DNA of 64,000 nt from Symsagittifera roscoffensis. Its lineage: Eukaryota > Xenacoelomorpha > Acoela > Convolutidae. The stretch's first letter is position 1. Every line of letters begins with the position of its first letter. Of the stretch, positions 43,030 to 54,254 are shown piece after piece. Below the pieces are notes generated by a model. That model was not told the origin of the DNA and made no database searches. It saw only the letters and a program-made list of their open reading frames with translations. The stretch lies in assembly GCF_963678635.1 (NCBI RefSeq), contig NC_087064.1, positions 36,403,716-36,467,715 on the forward strand. Direction: 5' to 3'. The position numbers and the translations under genes were made by a program.

Positions 43030-43370
43030 GATTCTTTTCTCAGGATGGAAAAAACAACTTTGCCTATTTGCATTAAATCCTGGAAATTGAAAATACACGC
43101 ATTTAGAGACGCTTCATTCATTGGAAAAGCCAGAGTTCTGTTCTTGCTAAGGCATAACTCAAATAAGGCAGTCATTGAAAGTAAGTTTTCAATGGGCAAA
43201 AGCAAGGTTGCACCTATTAAACAACTGAGTGCACCAAATCTTGAACTAGAAGCTGCAACAATTGGAGCACGCCTTTTGTCATTTGCGTCCGAAGAACTTC
43301 ATCTCAACAGAACAGCTGTTGTAGATGCCTGGAGAGTCTGTCAAGTGGTACTCGATTGGATAAATTAAAT
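43030..43370 (+). pseudogene. BEL RNase H-like domain remnant
   Basis: An open stretch of ~107 codons with the Pao-type RNase H pattern: KIHAFRDASFIGKARVLF (normally H-F-DAS followed by YG-V-Y), KSKVAPIKQLSAPNLELEAA and LLSFASEEL. It ends VVLDWIN, where the family continues W-DS. Truncated by a stop at 43366-43368. Confidence 0.7.
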
Positions 43371-43987
43371 GAAACAGCAAAAGAAATTTGTGGCAGATTG
43401 ATGAACTGCAATTTCAACGTTGGATCATCAACTACAATGGCAGTACATTCTAACTACTCTGAATCCTGCAGATAATTGTACTTGAGGTCTTGAACCCCGG
43501 GAAATAAATGAGTCGCACCTCCAGCATCCTTGAAACAACCTACACGTCTGTGGCAGAATAATAATTCGCTTGCAACAATTGTGATTACTGCGGGCTTTCG
43601 AAGAAAGGCCGAGCATAAAAAATTGTCTGTAAATAAGCCAGTTTTCGACTTTAAACGGTTTTTTACATGGAACAAGCTGATTTGAATTTTTTCTACAGTC
43701 ATGATTTTCATTTCCAAACTAGAACCTAGGATTCTCAAAAAGAAAACCAATCAGACGCCATCCTCCATTCATGAAAATGCACGATCCTTATGCAACATCG
43801 GGGATATTGAAAAAGCCAAACTTTACGCGGTTACTTTTTGTCAGACTCAGTCTTTTCCTAAAACTACCAAGAATTTAGAGCACTCAATACTATCAAGAGT
43901 AATACTATCAAGAGTTTGGAATTAACTGAATCCTTTTTTAGACAAAAAGACTGTTCTAAGAGCTCGGATTCGACTTGAGTTTGCACC
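43371..43987 (+). pseudogene. BEL connection region, heavily decayed
   Basis: Between RNase H and integrase one expects a zinc-binding H-H-C-C segment. Here only short fragments remain in changing frames, with no confident motif. Confidence 0.4.
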
Positions 43988-44575
43988 TTGTATGAAAAAG
44001 ATGCAAGATTTCAGATAATAATGGACGCGAAAGCTGCCTTTGACTGGCTCTACGCAGTGTACCTTTTAATTGTTTCATATGCAGACGGTTCGATGCACAA
44101 AACCTCCAGCAAAAACTGGCACTCCTACTATCTTCAAAATATCCACAGAAAAGGTACTTACTACCCTTTCATAAGTACAGGAGTAGATTTGTTCGGACCT
44201 TTCTTCATTGAAAATAAAAAGCAACCAGAGACACACTACGCTGTCATCTCAGACTGCTTGACAACTAGAGCAGCTCATTTAGAGTCTTGCCCAGATTTGG
44301 ACACTGATACCTATCTTAATGCACTTGCTCGCTTTACAGCAAAAACAGGTACCCCTAAAACAAGGTACAGTGACGACGGTAAAACGTTTGCAGGAGCTAG
44401 TAATGAGCCCATGAAATGCCTCAAAGAACTAGATAAGAACAAAAATGAAACCAAGGTAACAGTCAAGGAAATTGAAGGCAAATTTATTCGACCAGATAGA
44501 CATCATTTTGTTGGGGCCTCGTAGCAATTAATCCAGATCGCCAAACGCACGATCTTACTTATTCTTGGCTCTAAA
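43988..44575 (+). pseudogene. BEL integrase remnant
   Basis: GVDLFGPFFI carries the first catalytic Asp (44186-44188). CLTTRAAHLE and LDTDTYLNALARFTAK are typical of the group, and RYSDDGKTF holds the second Asp (normally SDNGTNF). The segment that should read W-F-P-APHFGG-WE is KFIRPDRHHFVGA followed by a stop codon at 44522, so the catalytic Glu is lost. In-frame relics continue as QIAKRTILLILGS. Confidence 0.8.
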
Positions 44576-44599
44576 AAGCTCACGCTGGACCTTTTCAAT

Positions 44600-45031
44600 A
44601 TCACAGAAACAGAATCAGTGTTAAACTATAGATCTCTGACAAACTTTGCCGATATCACAGACAATGAAGAACCATTCACCCTGAATCATTTTTTTTTAAT
44701 TCAACGTCCTTTCAGCAACCTATCATCCGGAACTTTTGAAAATTGGTGTCACCAACAGCAATTATTTAACCGCATCTGCGAAGACTGCAAATGAATATTC
44801 ATCGACCCTATTGAAGCGATCAAAATGAAACTTAGCAGAACAACCGCTAAAAATGGGGTTGTAGTCTGGATTTTGAAAGATCTGACGCCGCGAGGAATAT
44901 GGCCTTTGGGACGTGTCACAGCAGAACATTCTGGACGAGATGGAACTGCTCTAGTTGTGACTGTAAGGACAGCGTACGGAACCTTTGACCGCCCGGCTAG
45001 TGCACCCGCACGCGTTTTTTCGTTCGATTAA
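44600..45031 (+). pseudogene. BEL DUF5641 C-terminal domain remnant
   Basis: A TLNHFFLIQRPFSNL-like segment (44680-44725) is followed after a stop by an open frame (44825-45031) reading PRGIWPLGRVTAEHSGRDG and ending RVFSFD then stop. DUF5641 closes BEL/Pao polyproteins and is found right before the 3' LTR, as here. Confidence 0.75.
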
Positions 45032-45038
45032 AAAAATA

Positions 45039-45063
45039 CCCCGACTTGAGCCCAACTCGGGGC
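45039..45063 (+). other. GC hairpin before the 3' LTR
   Basis: CCCCGA and TCGGGG can pair across a 13-nt loop, just after the polyprotein stop. The place normally holds a polypurine tract, which I do not see. Confidence 0.4.
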
Positions 45064-45072
45064 CCTGGAGCA

Positions 45073-45177
45073 TGTTGCTGAAACAACTTTCCCGGACTTT
45101 GATAAATTATTAAATAAGTCAAGGTTGATTCTGAAAGTCACGTTGCAGTCAGTGAAAGTCACTGTCTATGTGCAACA
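45073..45177 (+). repeat. 3' LTR of the BEL/Pao element (105 bp)
   Basis: It starts TGTTGCTGAAACAACTTTCC and ends TATGTGCAACA, so TGTTGC and GCAACA form the terminal inverted repeat. It contains a direct repeat of GAAAGTCAC absent from the 5' LTR. Identity to the 5' LTR over shared parts is about 80%, which implies an old insertion. Confidence 0.7.
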
Positions 45178-45640
45178 TACCGATTTGGCGTTACTTAATT
45201 TCGTTCCAGTCGGCAGCTCAGGCTAACTCGCTTGTTTAAGTAGTCCTTCATCGAGTGTATTTGTTTCCTGGACAAGCAACTTGCTTTGCGCCGACTGTGA
45301 TGGGATGTCTTCCATTCGCAGCAGTGTATTTGAATATGCTTTTTCACATATGTGACAGGCGCAGAGATTTCGAATAACTTCACTAGTAGCGGTAATCTTT
45401 ATAAACTTTATGGTCTTCCATACATCAGATTTGTAGTACTTCTTCACATGGTTTTCTTGTTGAACAAGCACAAATGTCAAATGTTGTTTGTCCTTCTTCA
45501 GTGCCTTCTCCAGTAAAAGAGCCGTCCAGTGCTGACCTCAATCAGGGACAGCAGGCGTAGATGTAGAAATAAAAGCAGCCATATCGAGTAGCGCGCAGTT
45601 TACTCTTCTTCGCACACTGAAAATTATACGTTTCACTAAA
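45178..45640 (-). pseudogene. decayed hAT transposase, N-terminal BED-like part
   Basis: The minus-strand translation contains SDVWKTIKFIKI and CACHICEKAYSNTLL, the aromatic and Cys-x2-Cys part of a BED-type zinc finger. The following His residues are blurred. It lies immediately right of the BEL 3' LTR, in the orientation expected for the start of the transposase whose remainder is at 33350-34501. Confidence 0.6.
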
Positions 45641-45789
45641 ACTAAAAATGAGCACTTTTTAAAACTAAAATTCAGTATTTAGTAAAGTCGAGAAAAAAAA
45701 TTCGGACCATTGCGACCCATTGATCTCTTTTGAGGCTACGACCCGGGCCCGACCCATTGCCATATCTGTTCGTTCCCCAGACAACCCAA

Positions 45790-45984
45790 ACGGCCCCCTT
45801 TGGTACTTACTTAATTTTTTTAAGCTGACGAATCCCAAACTTTTTCTAAGGCGCCTGTATTGTGAGTTGGGCGATCTCGGAAAACTAATGTGGTCTACCT
45901 TAAAAAAGCAAACAATAAAATTTAAAAAAAATGTTGGCAACTCGTACCTCATCCCCCCTCGAGAAAATCTTAGATCAGCGCCTG
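45790..45984 (-). mobile_element. hAT-type MITE, partial inverted copy
   Basis: The right end is the complement of CAGGCGCTGATCTAAG, close to CAGGGGCGGATCTAGA at 11875. The body (ATCTCGGAAAACTAATGTGG, CTACCTTAAAAAAG) matches the family. The left terminus was not found. Confidence 0.5.
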
Positions 45985-46381
45985 ATTTCCTTGGTTAGCT
46001 TGCTGAGTTTCAAAGAAAAACGTGTTTTTCTCCCATTTGCTTTTTTGAAATCATCGCTCAGAGCAAAATTTCGTTCTGAAATAAAATCACTGAAACTGGA
46101 TTTACAGCAGGATACACCGGCGGCAGGTAGTCTTTCACTTCTTGAAGTTATTTTGAGAGTCATTTTTTCCCCAATATTTGCATAATGCAAAACATGCACA
46201 AGAAGCGAACTATGTCAGACAGATGATAAATGATAATACGTTTCTTTTCAAGCTGTGCGCACCCCCAAAAAATATAATACTATAGTTTAACATTCCAAGA
46301 GTACCAGCTTGAGTATAATTCTCAGCCTGTTTAAAGTGACGCTTTACATATAGGTTTTGCATAGCTGATTAGTTTGTTTTT

Positions 46382-47434
46382 GCGGGGAAACCTTTAAATA
46401 TTTTCTAAACACCTGTAAGTCGCTTCTTTTCCTTCAAATTAAACCAAAGAAGTATTTACCCATGATAGACGTAATCACTTTTTTTTACCTCAATAACTAT
46501 CTATTTGAGAAAGTATTTGGTAATTCAAGAAAACTTTTGGTAAAAATTTTCTCAATTAAGCACAATTCGCCTGTAATGCAATCACTTAGGTGCTCAAAAA
46601 CCGCTGAATGAATACTTCTGCTATGCTGTAGTTCAAAAAGTACTGCTTTCAACAGATAAATTATTTTCACCGGATAATTAAGCTTCAACTATGTTTTAAA
46701 TTGATGTACATTAAGGCGATATAAATTAGGCGACATTGTAAAAGCAACATAAATCAAATTTGTATCTTCAAAAATTTCAAAATTCCAGGTGGTTTTTTTG
46801 ATAAGTAAGAGCAGTTTTTGAACATTTCCTTGAAATTGAACTACTGAGCTACACTAGTGAGATTTTTTTTCTTCTTCTGATTAACATCTTCATTTTTGAG
46901 GACCATTTTGCGGGGAAACCTTTAAATATTTTCTAAACACCTGTAAGTCGCTTCTTTTCCTTCAAATTAAACCAAAGAAGTATTTACCCATGATAGACGT
47001 AATCACTTTTTTTTTACCTCAATAACTATCTATTTGAGAAAGTATTTGGTAATTCAAGAAAACTTTTGGTAAAAATTTTCTCAATTAAGCACAATTCGCC
47101 TGTAATGCAATCACTTAGGTGCTCAAAAACCGCTGAATGAATACTTCTGCTATGCTGTAGTTCAAAAAGTACTGCTTTCAACAGATAAATTATTTTCACC
47201 GGATAATTAAGCTTCAACTATGTTTTAAATTGATGTACATTAAGGCGATATAAATTAGGCGACATTGTAAAAGCAACATAAATCAAATTTGTATCTTCAA
47301 AAATTTCAAAATTCCAGGTGGTTTTTTTGATAAGTAAGAGCAGTTTTTGAACATTTCCTTGAAATTGAACTACTGAGCTACACTAGTGAGATTTTTTTTC
47401 TTCTGATTAACATCTCCGTTTTTGAGGACCATTT
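46382..47434 (+). repeat. 529-bp tandem duplication
   Basis: Units 46382-46910 and 46911-47434 both start GCGGGGAAACCTTTAAATAT and are almost identical. Differences are confined to T-run length and a few bases near the end of each unit. The unit is AT-rich and non-coding. The near identity points to a very recent duplication, or to an assembly duplication. Confidence 0.9.
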
Positions 47435-48244
47435 TGGACATTTTTTTACTTGGAATTCAAACACATTTTTTCTCAATTTTTCTCGGCTGTGATCTAATAA
47501 GATACCAATATTTGACTTCAAGGAGTTACCAGGTTTTTTCAGGTGCAGTAAAATTTCTTTATCTGCAGATAAATTTACCAGCCTGTAAATTTGTTCTCGA
47601 ATAAGTGGTGTGGAAAAAAATGCTAATATCATTTGAATCATTCGCAGTAAAAAAATATTCGCTTGTCAGTTTGATATTTTGTAAATTAACTACACTGTTT
47701 CCTGTTCCATAGCATTGAAAAAACTAGCTCCGCATAATAAAAACGGCTGTTTTTTCTAGAATAACCTGCTGAGTCCTTGTAGTCGAATATTGATATTTTC
47801 TTAGATAGTAGCTTAGAGCATTTGCTGTCAGTCAGTTTAAAAATTGTTTTTGAATTACAAGTAAAAGGTGTTCAAGATGGTGCTCAAAATTAGATCTCAA
47901 AACTAACTTTGTTGTTACCTCACGTCCGAAACAACCTGAGTTTCAAAGCAAAAAAAATTCAAAAAATAAATGGAACGGTGAGAAATCTACAAAATTTTTT
48001 CTTGGATCAAAATCTTTTGGTTTCTTTTAGATATTACTTTCAATAGCAATGCCAGATGTCTACTTTTTTTGTGAAAGATTGACTGAAGTTTCCTCTCAAG
48101 TTTTTCTCACAAGTAGCTCAATGAAAGTTTGCATAGTATTGTTTAGCTTCTTTCATATGAAACCTTTTCTGTGGGGAATCAAACTCCGAAACTCCATAGT
48201 TAACTAACACTTTGATCATACCGGCAACTCAAAAACATAAAGAA
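47435..48244. other. intergenic, no gene recognised
   Basis: AT-rich. A segment near 48070-48190 (CAAGTTTTTCTCACAAG, CATATGAAACCTTTTCTGTG) recurs at 53455-53565, so it belongs to the duplicated repeat landscape to the right. Confidence 0.4.
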
Positions 48245-48776
48245 AACAAGACTGCTCGTATCAGGGCGAAGCCCTGAATGTTCCGACTGCCTTTTAAGGT
48301 TTATGGGGCAGTAATAACATAAAAAATAAATGTAATAAAATAAAAATGAAAAAAAAATTCTAAAATTTGAATTTTTTTTTTAATGAAATCATCACCCCAC
48401 ACGCCATCATAAGTACAAAAGAATAGATTTCGCTCATTGTAACTAACCAATTATGGCAAATAATTTTCGTTCAACCAATTTGGAGCAATTTCTAAGACGG
48501 GTTAATTCTCCGCTTAATCGTTAATAGCGCGAAATATATCGCGCGTTAATTGTCCCAAATTGGCCTAAATGGCAATCTTTAAACTCCCATAACTTTAAAA
48601 AAAATGATCACAGGTGAAATATCTTTTCAAATTTAAGCTCAAGACAACAATACCTTTTGAATCATATAAAAAAATTCTGTCAAAAATGACTAGTTAAAAA
48701 GTCAAAATTTGTCTGAAGAAAAAAAAACCCACCCGAGCACAACTATTCCGTTACTTTCGTATCGAAGGTCGGAACA
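48245..48776 (-). mobile_element. hairpin-bounded repeat, copy d
   Basis: A full-length minus-strand copy with a perfect 3' hairpin (CAGGGCGAAGCCCTG) and left-end hairpin (ACTTTCGTATCGAAGGT, one mismatch). Its left end faces that of copy e, 50 bp away. Confidence 0.8.
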
Positions 48777-48826
48777 ACAAGTTAATAGTAGAAATACTTC
48801 AATTCGAACTATAAAGTTTTTTTTGT

Positions 48827-49370
48827 TGTTCCGACTTTCGATACGAAAGTAACGGAATATTTGTGCTCGGGTGGGTTTTTTTTTCTTCAGACAAATTTGG
48901 ACTTTTTAACTAGCCATTTTTGACGGAATTTTTCAAAAATCATTCAAAATTTTTTTGTTGTCTTGAGCTTAACTTGGAAACAATATTTTACTTGTGATCT
49001 TTTTCGTAAACTTTAAAGATTACCATTTTTGGCAATTTTGGACAATTGCCGATATTGGACAATTGGACAATTCTTGCGCAATATATTTTGCGCTATTAAC
49101 GCGTAAGCGGAGGTTTGATCCCTCTTAGAAGTCGTTCAAATTGGTTGAAACAGGCTATTTGTAATAATTTTTACAATTCTAGAAGAGAAATCTATCACTT
49201 TGTATTTTATAAGGCGTGTGGAAGGATGATTTTCCCGAAAAAAAATCTCAGATCCAAAAAAAAGTTCTTTTTTCTTTATTACATTTAATTTAGTTATGTT
49301 ATTGCTGCTCCATAGACCTTAGAGGCAGTCAGAACTTCCAGGGTTTCGCCCTGATACGAGCAATCTTGTT
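48827..49370 (+). mobile_element. hairpin-bounded repeat, copy e
   Basis: A full-length plus-strand copy with the best left end in the window: TGTTCCGACT then a perfect ACTTTCGATACGAAAGT hairpin. The right inverted repeat is weakened (AGTCAGAACT). With copy d it forms a head-to-head pair. Confidence 0.8.
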
Positions 49371-49434
49371 TTAGTATAGTCCGAATAATTTCATTACATC
49401 TATTGTTCAAATCAATTTATTTGTTGTTTCGACT

Positions 49435-49958
49435 TTTGTAACGAAAGTCGGGGAATATTTGTGCTCGGGTGGTTTTTTGAGGCAATTTTCGACTTTTTAA
49501 CTAGCCATTTTTGACGGAATTTTTCAAAAATCATTCAAAATTTTTTGTTGTTTGAGCTTAACTTGGAAACAATATTTTACCTGTGATCTTTTTCGTAAAC
49601 TTATGGGGCTTTAAAGATTACCATTTTGGGCAATTTTGGACAATTGCCGATATTGGACAATTGGACAATTCACGCGCAATATATTTCGCGCTATTAACGC
49701 GTAAGCGGAGGTTTAATCCCTCATAGCAATCGTTCAAATTGGTTGACACAGACTATTTGTCATATTTTCTATGTTTCTAGGAGAAAAAACTATCATTTTG
49801 TATTTTATAAGGCGCGTACGGATGATTGTCCCAAAAAATCTCATATTTAAAAAAGTTCGTTTTATTTTATTTGATTTTTTGGTGTTATTTTTGCTCCATA
49901 GACGTTAAAAGGCAGTCGGAATAATCAGGGCTTCACCCTGATATGAGCAGGCTTGTTT
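49435..49958 (+). mobile_element. hairpin-bounded repeat, copy f
   Basis: A plus-strand copy with a changed left end (TGTTTCGACTTTTGTAACG) but a normal right end (GGCAGTCGGAATAATCAGGG and CACCCTGATATGAGCAG). It shares with copy e the unusual GACAATTGCCGATATTGG segment, so e and f are sister copies. Confidence 0.75.
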
Positions 49959-49959
49959 A

Positions 49960-52215
49960 CCTTTGCGGGAAGTCAAAAAGTTTGGCAAAGGCCGAGAAGT
50001 TCTGAATTTTTGCAGTTTAGGTGATATAGCTACCAGAAGAGTTGACTGAAAAGTAACTTATAGTCTGCTATGTTTTCGAAGCTACCAACAGAACTTAAAA
50101 ATATTTGATAATGAAAACACTCATTGCATATGCTTGCTCTGTTTTTTTTTTAAAACGATTGGTAATGCTAAACTTTTCAGCGATATGGCAATGGATTTTG
50201 ATTAGTCATTCCAAATCATTTGCCAATTGAAAGCTAACTTAATTTGTTCATTAGAATGAAAAAGTAATGCGGAAAATAGTGCTTAACTTCTGAGTAATTG
50301 TTTTTTTTCAGTGAAATGAAAAATTGTCTGTTGATCCAGTTTGAATCAAATGCTTTAGTTATGCCAAAAACAATAAATCATGAAATCTAAATAGTTTTCA
50401 AATGCTTTGGAAGAGTGACAGAAAAATTTTCAATTCATTTTTTTAATTTAATGCCTTTTCTTGAGTCCATTAACGCTTTCCTAATATTATGTTGGCAGTG
50501 ATCTATTTTTTGCCAGTATCTAAATGATAAAAGGGACTTATTTTCAACAACTCAAATCAAATGATTTTTATACCGCTTCAATTGAAATTGCATAATTTTT
50601 AATAAATTTAGTAGGTCCACAGGTAAAGCGTGTTTTTTCCAACTTTTGAAGAATATGACGGAAAACTTGAGCTCGGGTAGTTTTTTTTCTCCACATAAAT
50701 TATAACTTTTAACTAGCAAAATTGACAGAATTCTTAAAATCATTCGAAAGAGATTGTTTTCTCAAACCTATATTTAAAAATATATATACATATTTTTTGT
50801 GACCTTTTATTTTAAACCTATGGGAGTTTAAAGGTAACTAACTTTGCCAATTTGGAACAATCAACGAGCGATATTGTTCGTGCTATTAACACGTAAGCGG
50901 ATATTTAATTCGTTCGAGAAATCGACCCAAATTGTGTTTAGACATGCTCTTTAGTCTATTTGATATTTTGCTGTATGCAAAATATATCACTTTTTTGTAA
51001 TATATGACCTTTTTTTGAAAACTTTATCAATTATTTTATTTTACTGCATAGAAATCAAAACGCAGTCGGAACATTCAGGGTTTTGCCCTGATACGAGCAG
51101 TCATGTTAAACTTGTTTTCGTTCCAGAAAACGGTCGAAACCCAAATTATCAAACCATGGCCTCATCGAAGCTCTGCAACAGCCTTAAATGAAATACATCA
51201 GGAGTGCTTATTTTGATACATAATTATTTGCTTCTAGGCATATGAAACTTTGAAAACTTTCTCCTCAAGAATGTCATAGCAGTAGAGTTTGAGAAAGTTT
51301 TGGTATTAATAAAAATTGTTTAACTATTGTTTTTGTGAGTACAAAATTATAGAAGAAGAGCTACTGGCGCCATAGTTCCCGTAATTTTGTTTCCTACTGC
51401 TAATTTTGTTTCATTTCAATTACACAAACCGTACTTTCTAATACATTAGGTTATGAAATATTGTTTTAAAACAGTAAAATGATATCATTTTTTTAAATAT
51501 GCTTTACGTGATATTTCGAAGTTTCAGAGTTGAGGTGGTTTGCGTGATATCGGGAGTCTGCAGGCCTAATAATCCAATTCTGGCCCAGGAAGATGTTTTT
51601 ATTTAAAGCATTGAAAATCAGCAGTAAAGATTTCATAACATTGTCTTTTTAAGATTGTCTTGTTTGCTTATGTATATGCTGTGGTATTTTACCTCCATGC
51701 TACCCGTACGATTAGCAAAATTCGCGTTGCCGGAAATTCTTTATAAATTTCTTCTTTTTCAAATAAAATTCTTCTTTTGTTATAATTTTATCAAGTGATC
51801 CCGCTATTGAAACTAGAAGAATCAATTTTGATGATGTCTGATTACACCATTTTTAATTTCATTTGTCTCTTAAATTGAAAACTTTTGTTGGTTGTATGGT
51901 CAAAAATAGTGGTTGGCTCTGATACGAGCAAATTGAGTTATAACTTTCTCGGCTCAATGGTCCTATCTTTTACTATACCTGGTTTGTAATCTCGTACCTA
52001 GCCTTTTATGTAATCAAGGAAATGTTTTTTGTAAGGGAAGGTGGATGTTGAATTCCACTGACTAACTTTTTGTCCCGAATCTTTCTAGGACCTTTACGGT
52101 TATTATTGAATTTTATGGAGTCAAACTGTTTTGCCGAATAGCGGGCGTCTGACAAAGTTGTAGAGTTTTTTGACTAACTGTTCAAGCCCACCAGTGTTTT
52201 TTCTGTTTGCACTAA
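49960..52215 (+). repeat. segmental duplication, unit 1 (~2.25 kb)
   Basis: Markers CTTTGCGGGAAGTCAAAAA (49961), GAAAACGGTCGAAACCCAAA (51127), CCTTTTATGTAATCAAGG (about 52003) and GGAGTCAAA-CGGGCGTCTG (about 52118-52150) recur in the same order at 54257, 55418, 56231 and 56345. The unit contains copy g of the hairpin-bounded repeat. Non-coding throughout. Confidence 0.75.
50628..51107 (+). mobile_element. hairpin-bounded repeat, copy g
   Basis: The left end has decayed (no TGTTCCGACT). The middle and right parts are clear: AACACGTAAGCGGATATTTAA, CGCAGTCGGAACATTCAGGG and CCCTGATACGAGCAG. It belongs to a subfamily shared with copies h and k (the right end lies next to TCATGTTAAAC in g and k). 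Confidence 0.65.
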
Positions 52216-52452
52216 ATATGTTGCGAGCTATTTACGCGTAAGCGGAGATTTAATCCGTTCGAGAAATAGCCCCGAATTGTATTGAGACATGCTTTTTAGT
52301 CTATTCAGTATTTTGCTGTATGCAAAATAAATCACCTTTTTGTGATATATGATTTTTTTCTGAAAATTTCATCAAGTAATGTATTATAAGTTACTCCATA
52401 GAAATCAAAACGCAGTCGGAACTATCAGGAACTGGCCCTGATACGAGCAGTA
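52205..52452 (+). mobile_element. hairpin-bounded repeat, copy h (right half)
   Basis: Only the part from GCGAGCTATTTACGCGTAAG to GATACGAGCAG remains. The 3' hairpin is altered to CAGGAACTGGCCCTG. The missing left half coincides with the joint between segmental units. Confidence 0.6.
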
Positions 52453-53440
52453 ATTCTCAACTTTTTTTCTTTCCGGAAAACGATCGAAAAACAAATTATC
52501 ATATCATAGCCTCATCGAAGCTCTGCAACAGCCTTAAAAGAAATAAATCACGAGTGCTTATTTTGATACATAATTGTTTGCTTCTTCTAGGCATATGAAA
52601 TTTTGAAAACTTCAAACTTTTAATGAAAAAGTTTCCTCTTCAAACTAACAGTGGAATGTCATAGCAGTATGAGAAAGTATTAGAATTAATAAAAATTGTT
52701 TAACTCTTCTTTTGTGAGTACATAAAACCTAGCCTTTTATGTAATCAAGGAAAAGTTTTTTGTATTGAAAAGTGGATATTGATTTCTACTGACTAATTTT
52801 TTTCTTTTTTTCCCAAATCTTTCTTGGACCTTTACAGATATAATTGAATTTTATGGAGTCAAAACGTTTCGCTGAATAACGGGCGTCTGCCAAAATTGTG
52901 TAAGCTTTTGTTGACTAACTGTTGAAGCCCACCGGTGTTTTTTCGATTGCACTAGAAACTTCCATACCTAAATATTTGACAAGTTGTTTTCCAAAATTTT
53001 TTGCTCCAAATATTTTTAAACTGATTTATTTTTCTAAAAGTTATTTTTCAAATGGTTTTGTATATTCTCAACATTTAATTTTACTTCACCCCTTTTAAAC
53101 TTCATATGATTGCCATAAATAAACAACTATGGCAAACTGTTTTTACAAAAAGACATTGTCTGCAAAAAAAGTAAAAAATAATTGATTTTTCTCTGCACTT
53201 TTTTAAATGCTTCATTTGCTTGAGCTCCAATTATCAGACGAGCGAATCATTTGTGACTTAAAAATTTTGAAAATTACTATATATTTTTAAGTTATTAGAA
53301 AATACAGTTATTTTGAATATTGTCAGAAACTTTAAGAAGTATTGGTAGTAAATTTTTTTGAATCGCATCTAGTGCAAAGAAACGCATAGGTTTTTAAAGT
53401 TACATACCTTTCAAGCCTTTTTTAGGGATTGTTTCTGCTA
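52215..53440 (+). repeat. third partial copy of the segmental repeat
   Basis: It repeats the second half of the 2.25-kb unit: AACGATCGAAAAACAAATTA (52479), CCTTTTATGTAATCAAGG (52732), CGGGCGTCTGCC (52880). It extends through a segment (GCATCTAGTGCAAAGAAAC, 53366) found again at 56780. So at least three overlapping duplications built this region. Confidence 0.6.
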
Positions 53441-53572
53441 ACCAAAAAAAAGATTGACTGAAGTTTTCTCTCAAGTTTTTCTCACAAGGAGCTCAATGAA
53501 AGTTTGCATAGTATTGCTTAGCTTCTTTCATATGAAACCTTTTCTGTGGGAAACTGGACTCCGAGACGATTA

Positions 53573-54046
53573 ATTTTTTCGGCTTTTGTAACGAAAGAAA
53601 CGGAATATTTCTGCTCGGGGGATTTTTTTTTCTTCAGACAGATTTCCAATTTTTAACTAGCTGTTTTAGACGTAGTTTTTTAATATCATCCAAAATGAAT
53701 TATTATCTTGAGCTTAAAGATTGCCATTTTAGACAATTTGGGACAATATGGGACGATATATTTTGCTATAAACGCGTAAGCGGAGATTTAGTCCGTCTTA
53801 GAAATTGCTCCAAATTAGTTAAAGTAACCTTTTTTGCCATAATTGATTTGTTACAAGTAGCGAGGTCTAATATTTGGTACTTTTAATGGTGTGTGGGGGA
53901 TAATTTTTACAAAAAAAAGGCAATTTTTTTTAAAGAAATTCTTTTTTTTTATTTCATTGAATTTATTTATGATTTTACTGCTCCATAGACCTTAAAAGGC
54001 AGTCGGAACATTCAGTGTTTCGCCCTAATACGTGTAGTGTTGTTTT
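53573..54046 (+). mobile_element. hairpin-bounded repeat, copy i
   Basis: The left end is TCGGCTTTTGTAACGAAAG, the middle ATAAACGCGTAAGCGGAG, the right GGCAGTCGGAACATTCAG then TTTCGCCCTAATACG. Right-hand hairpin weakened by two changes. Confidence 0.7.
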
Positions 54047-54112
54047 ACTATAGTTCTATTAATTTCTTAACCTTTTTTGCTCAAACCTTTTTTGTTCAAA
54101 TAATTTTAATTA

Positions 54113-54250
54113 TTGTTCCGACTTTGGTAACGACTTTCATTTTCTATTACTACATTTAATTTATTTATGTTAAAACTGCTCCAGAGACCTTAAAAAGCTT
54201 AAAAGGCAGTCGGAACATTCAGGGCTTCACCCTGATACGAGCAGATTTGC
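54113..54250 (+). mobile_element. hairpin-bounded repeat, copy j (internally deleted)
   Basis: Both ends are present (TGTTCCGACT and GGCAGTCGGAACATTCAGGG to GAGCAG), but only about 80 bp lie between them. Loss of the middle with retention of both ends is what abortive transposition would produce. Confidence 0.7.
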
Positions 54251-54254
54251 TTTT

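Larger units (their letters stand above)
34502..45177 (+). mobile_element. BEL/Pao LTR retrotransposon, decayed, inserted in a hAT element
   Basis: It is bounded by short direct repeats starting TGTTGC and ending (G/T)-AACA. Inside, in order, are remnants of gag (DUF1759-like), aspartic protease/DUF1758-like, reverse transcriptase (twice), RNase H, integrase and DUF5641. This order is diagnostic for the BEL/Pao group. Flanks are TACCA-G on the left and TACCG on the right, an imperfect 4-5 bp target duplication. A 2.3-kb tandem duplication lies inside. Every reading frame is broken, so the copy is dead. The internal region is unusually A-rich on the plus strand relative to the host sequence around it. 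Confidence 0.85.

Noticed and set aside
46497-47217. Two identical 63-codon minus-strand frames
   Set aside because: Identity comes from the recent tandem duplication. The sequence is unlike any family and has no coding signature.
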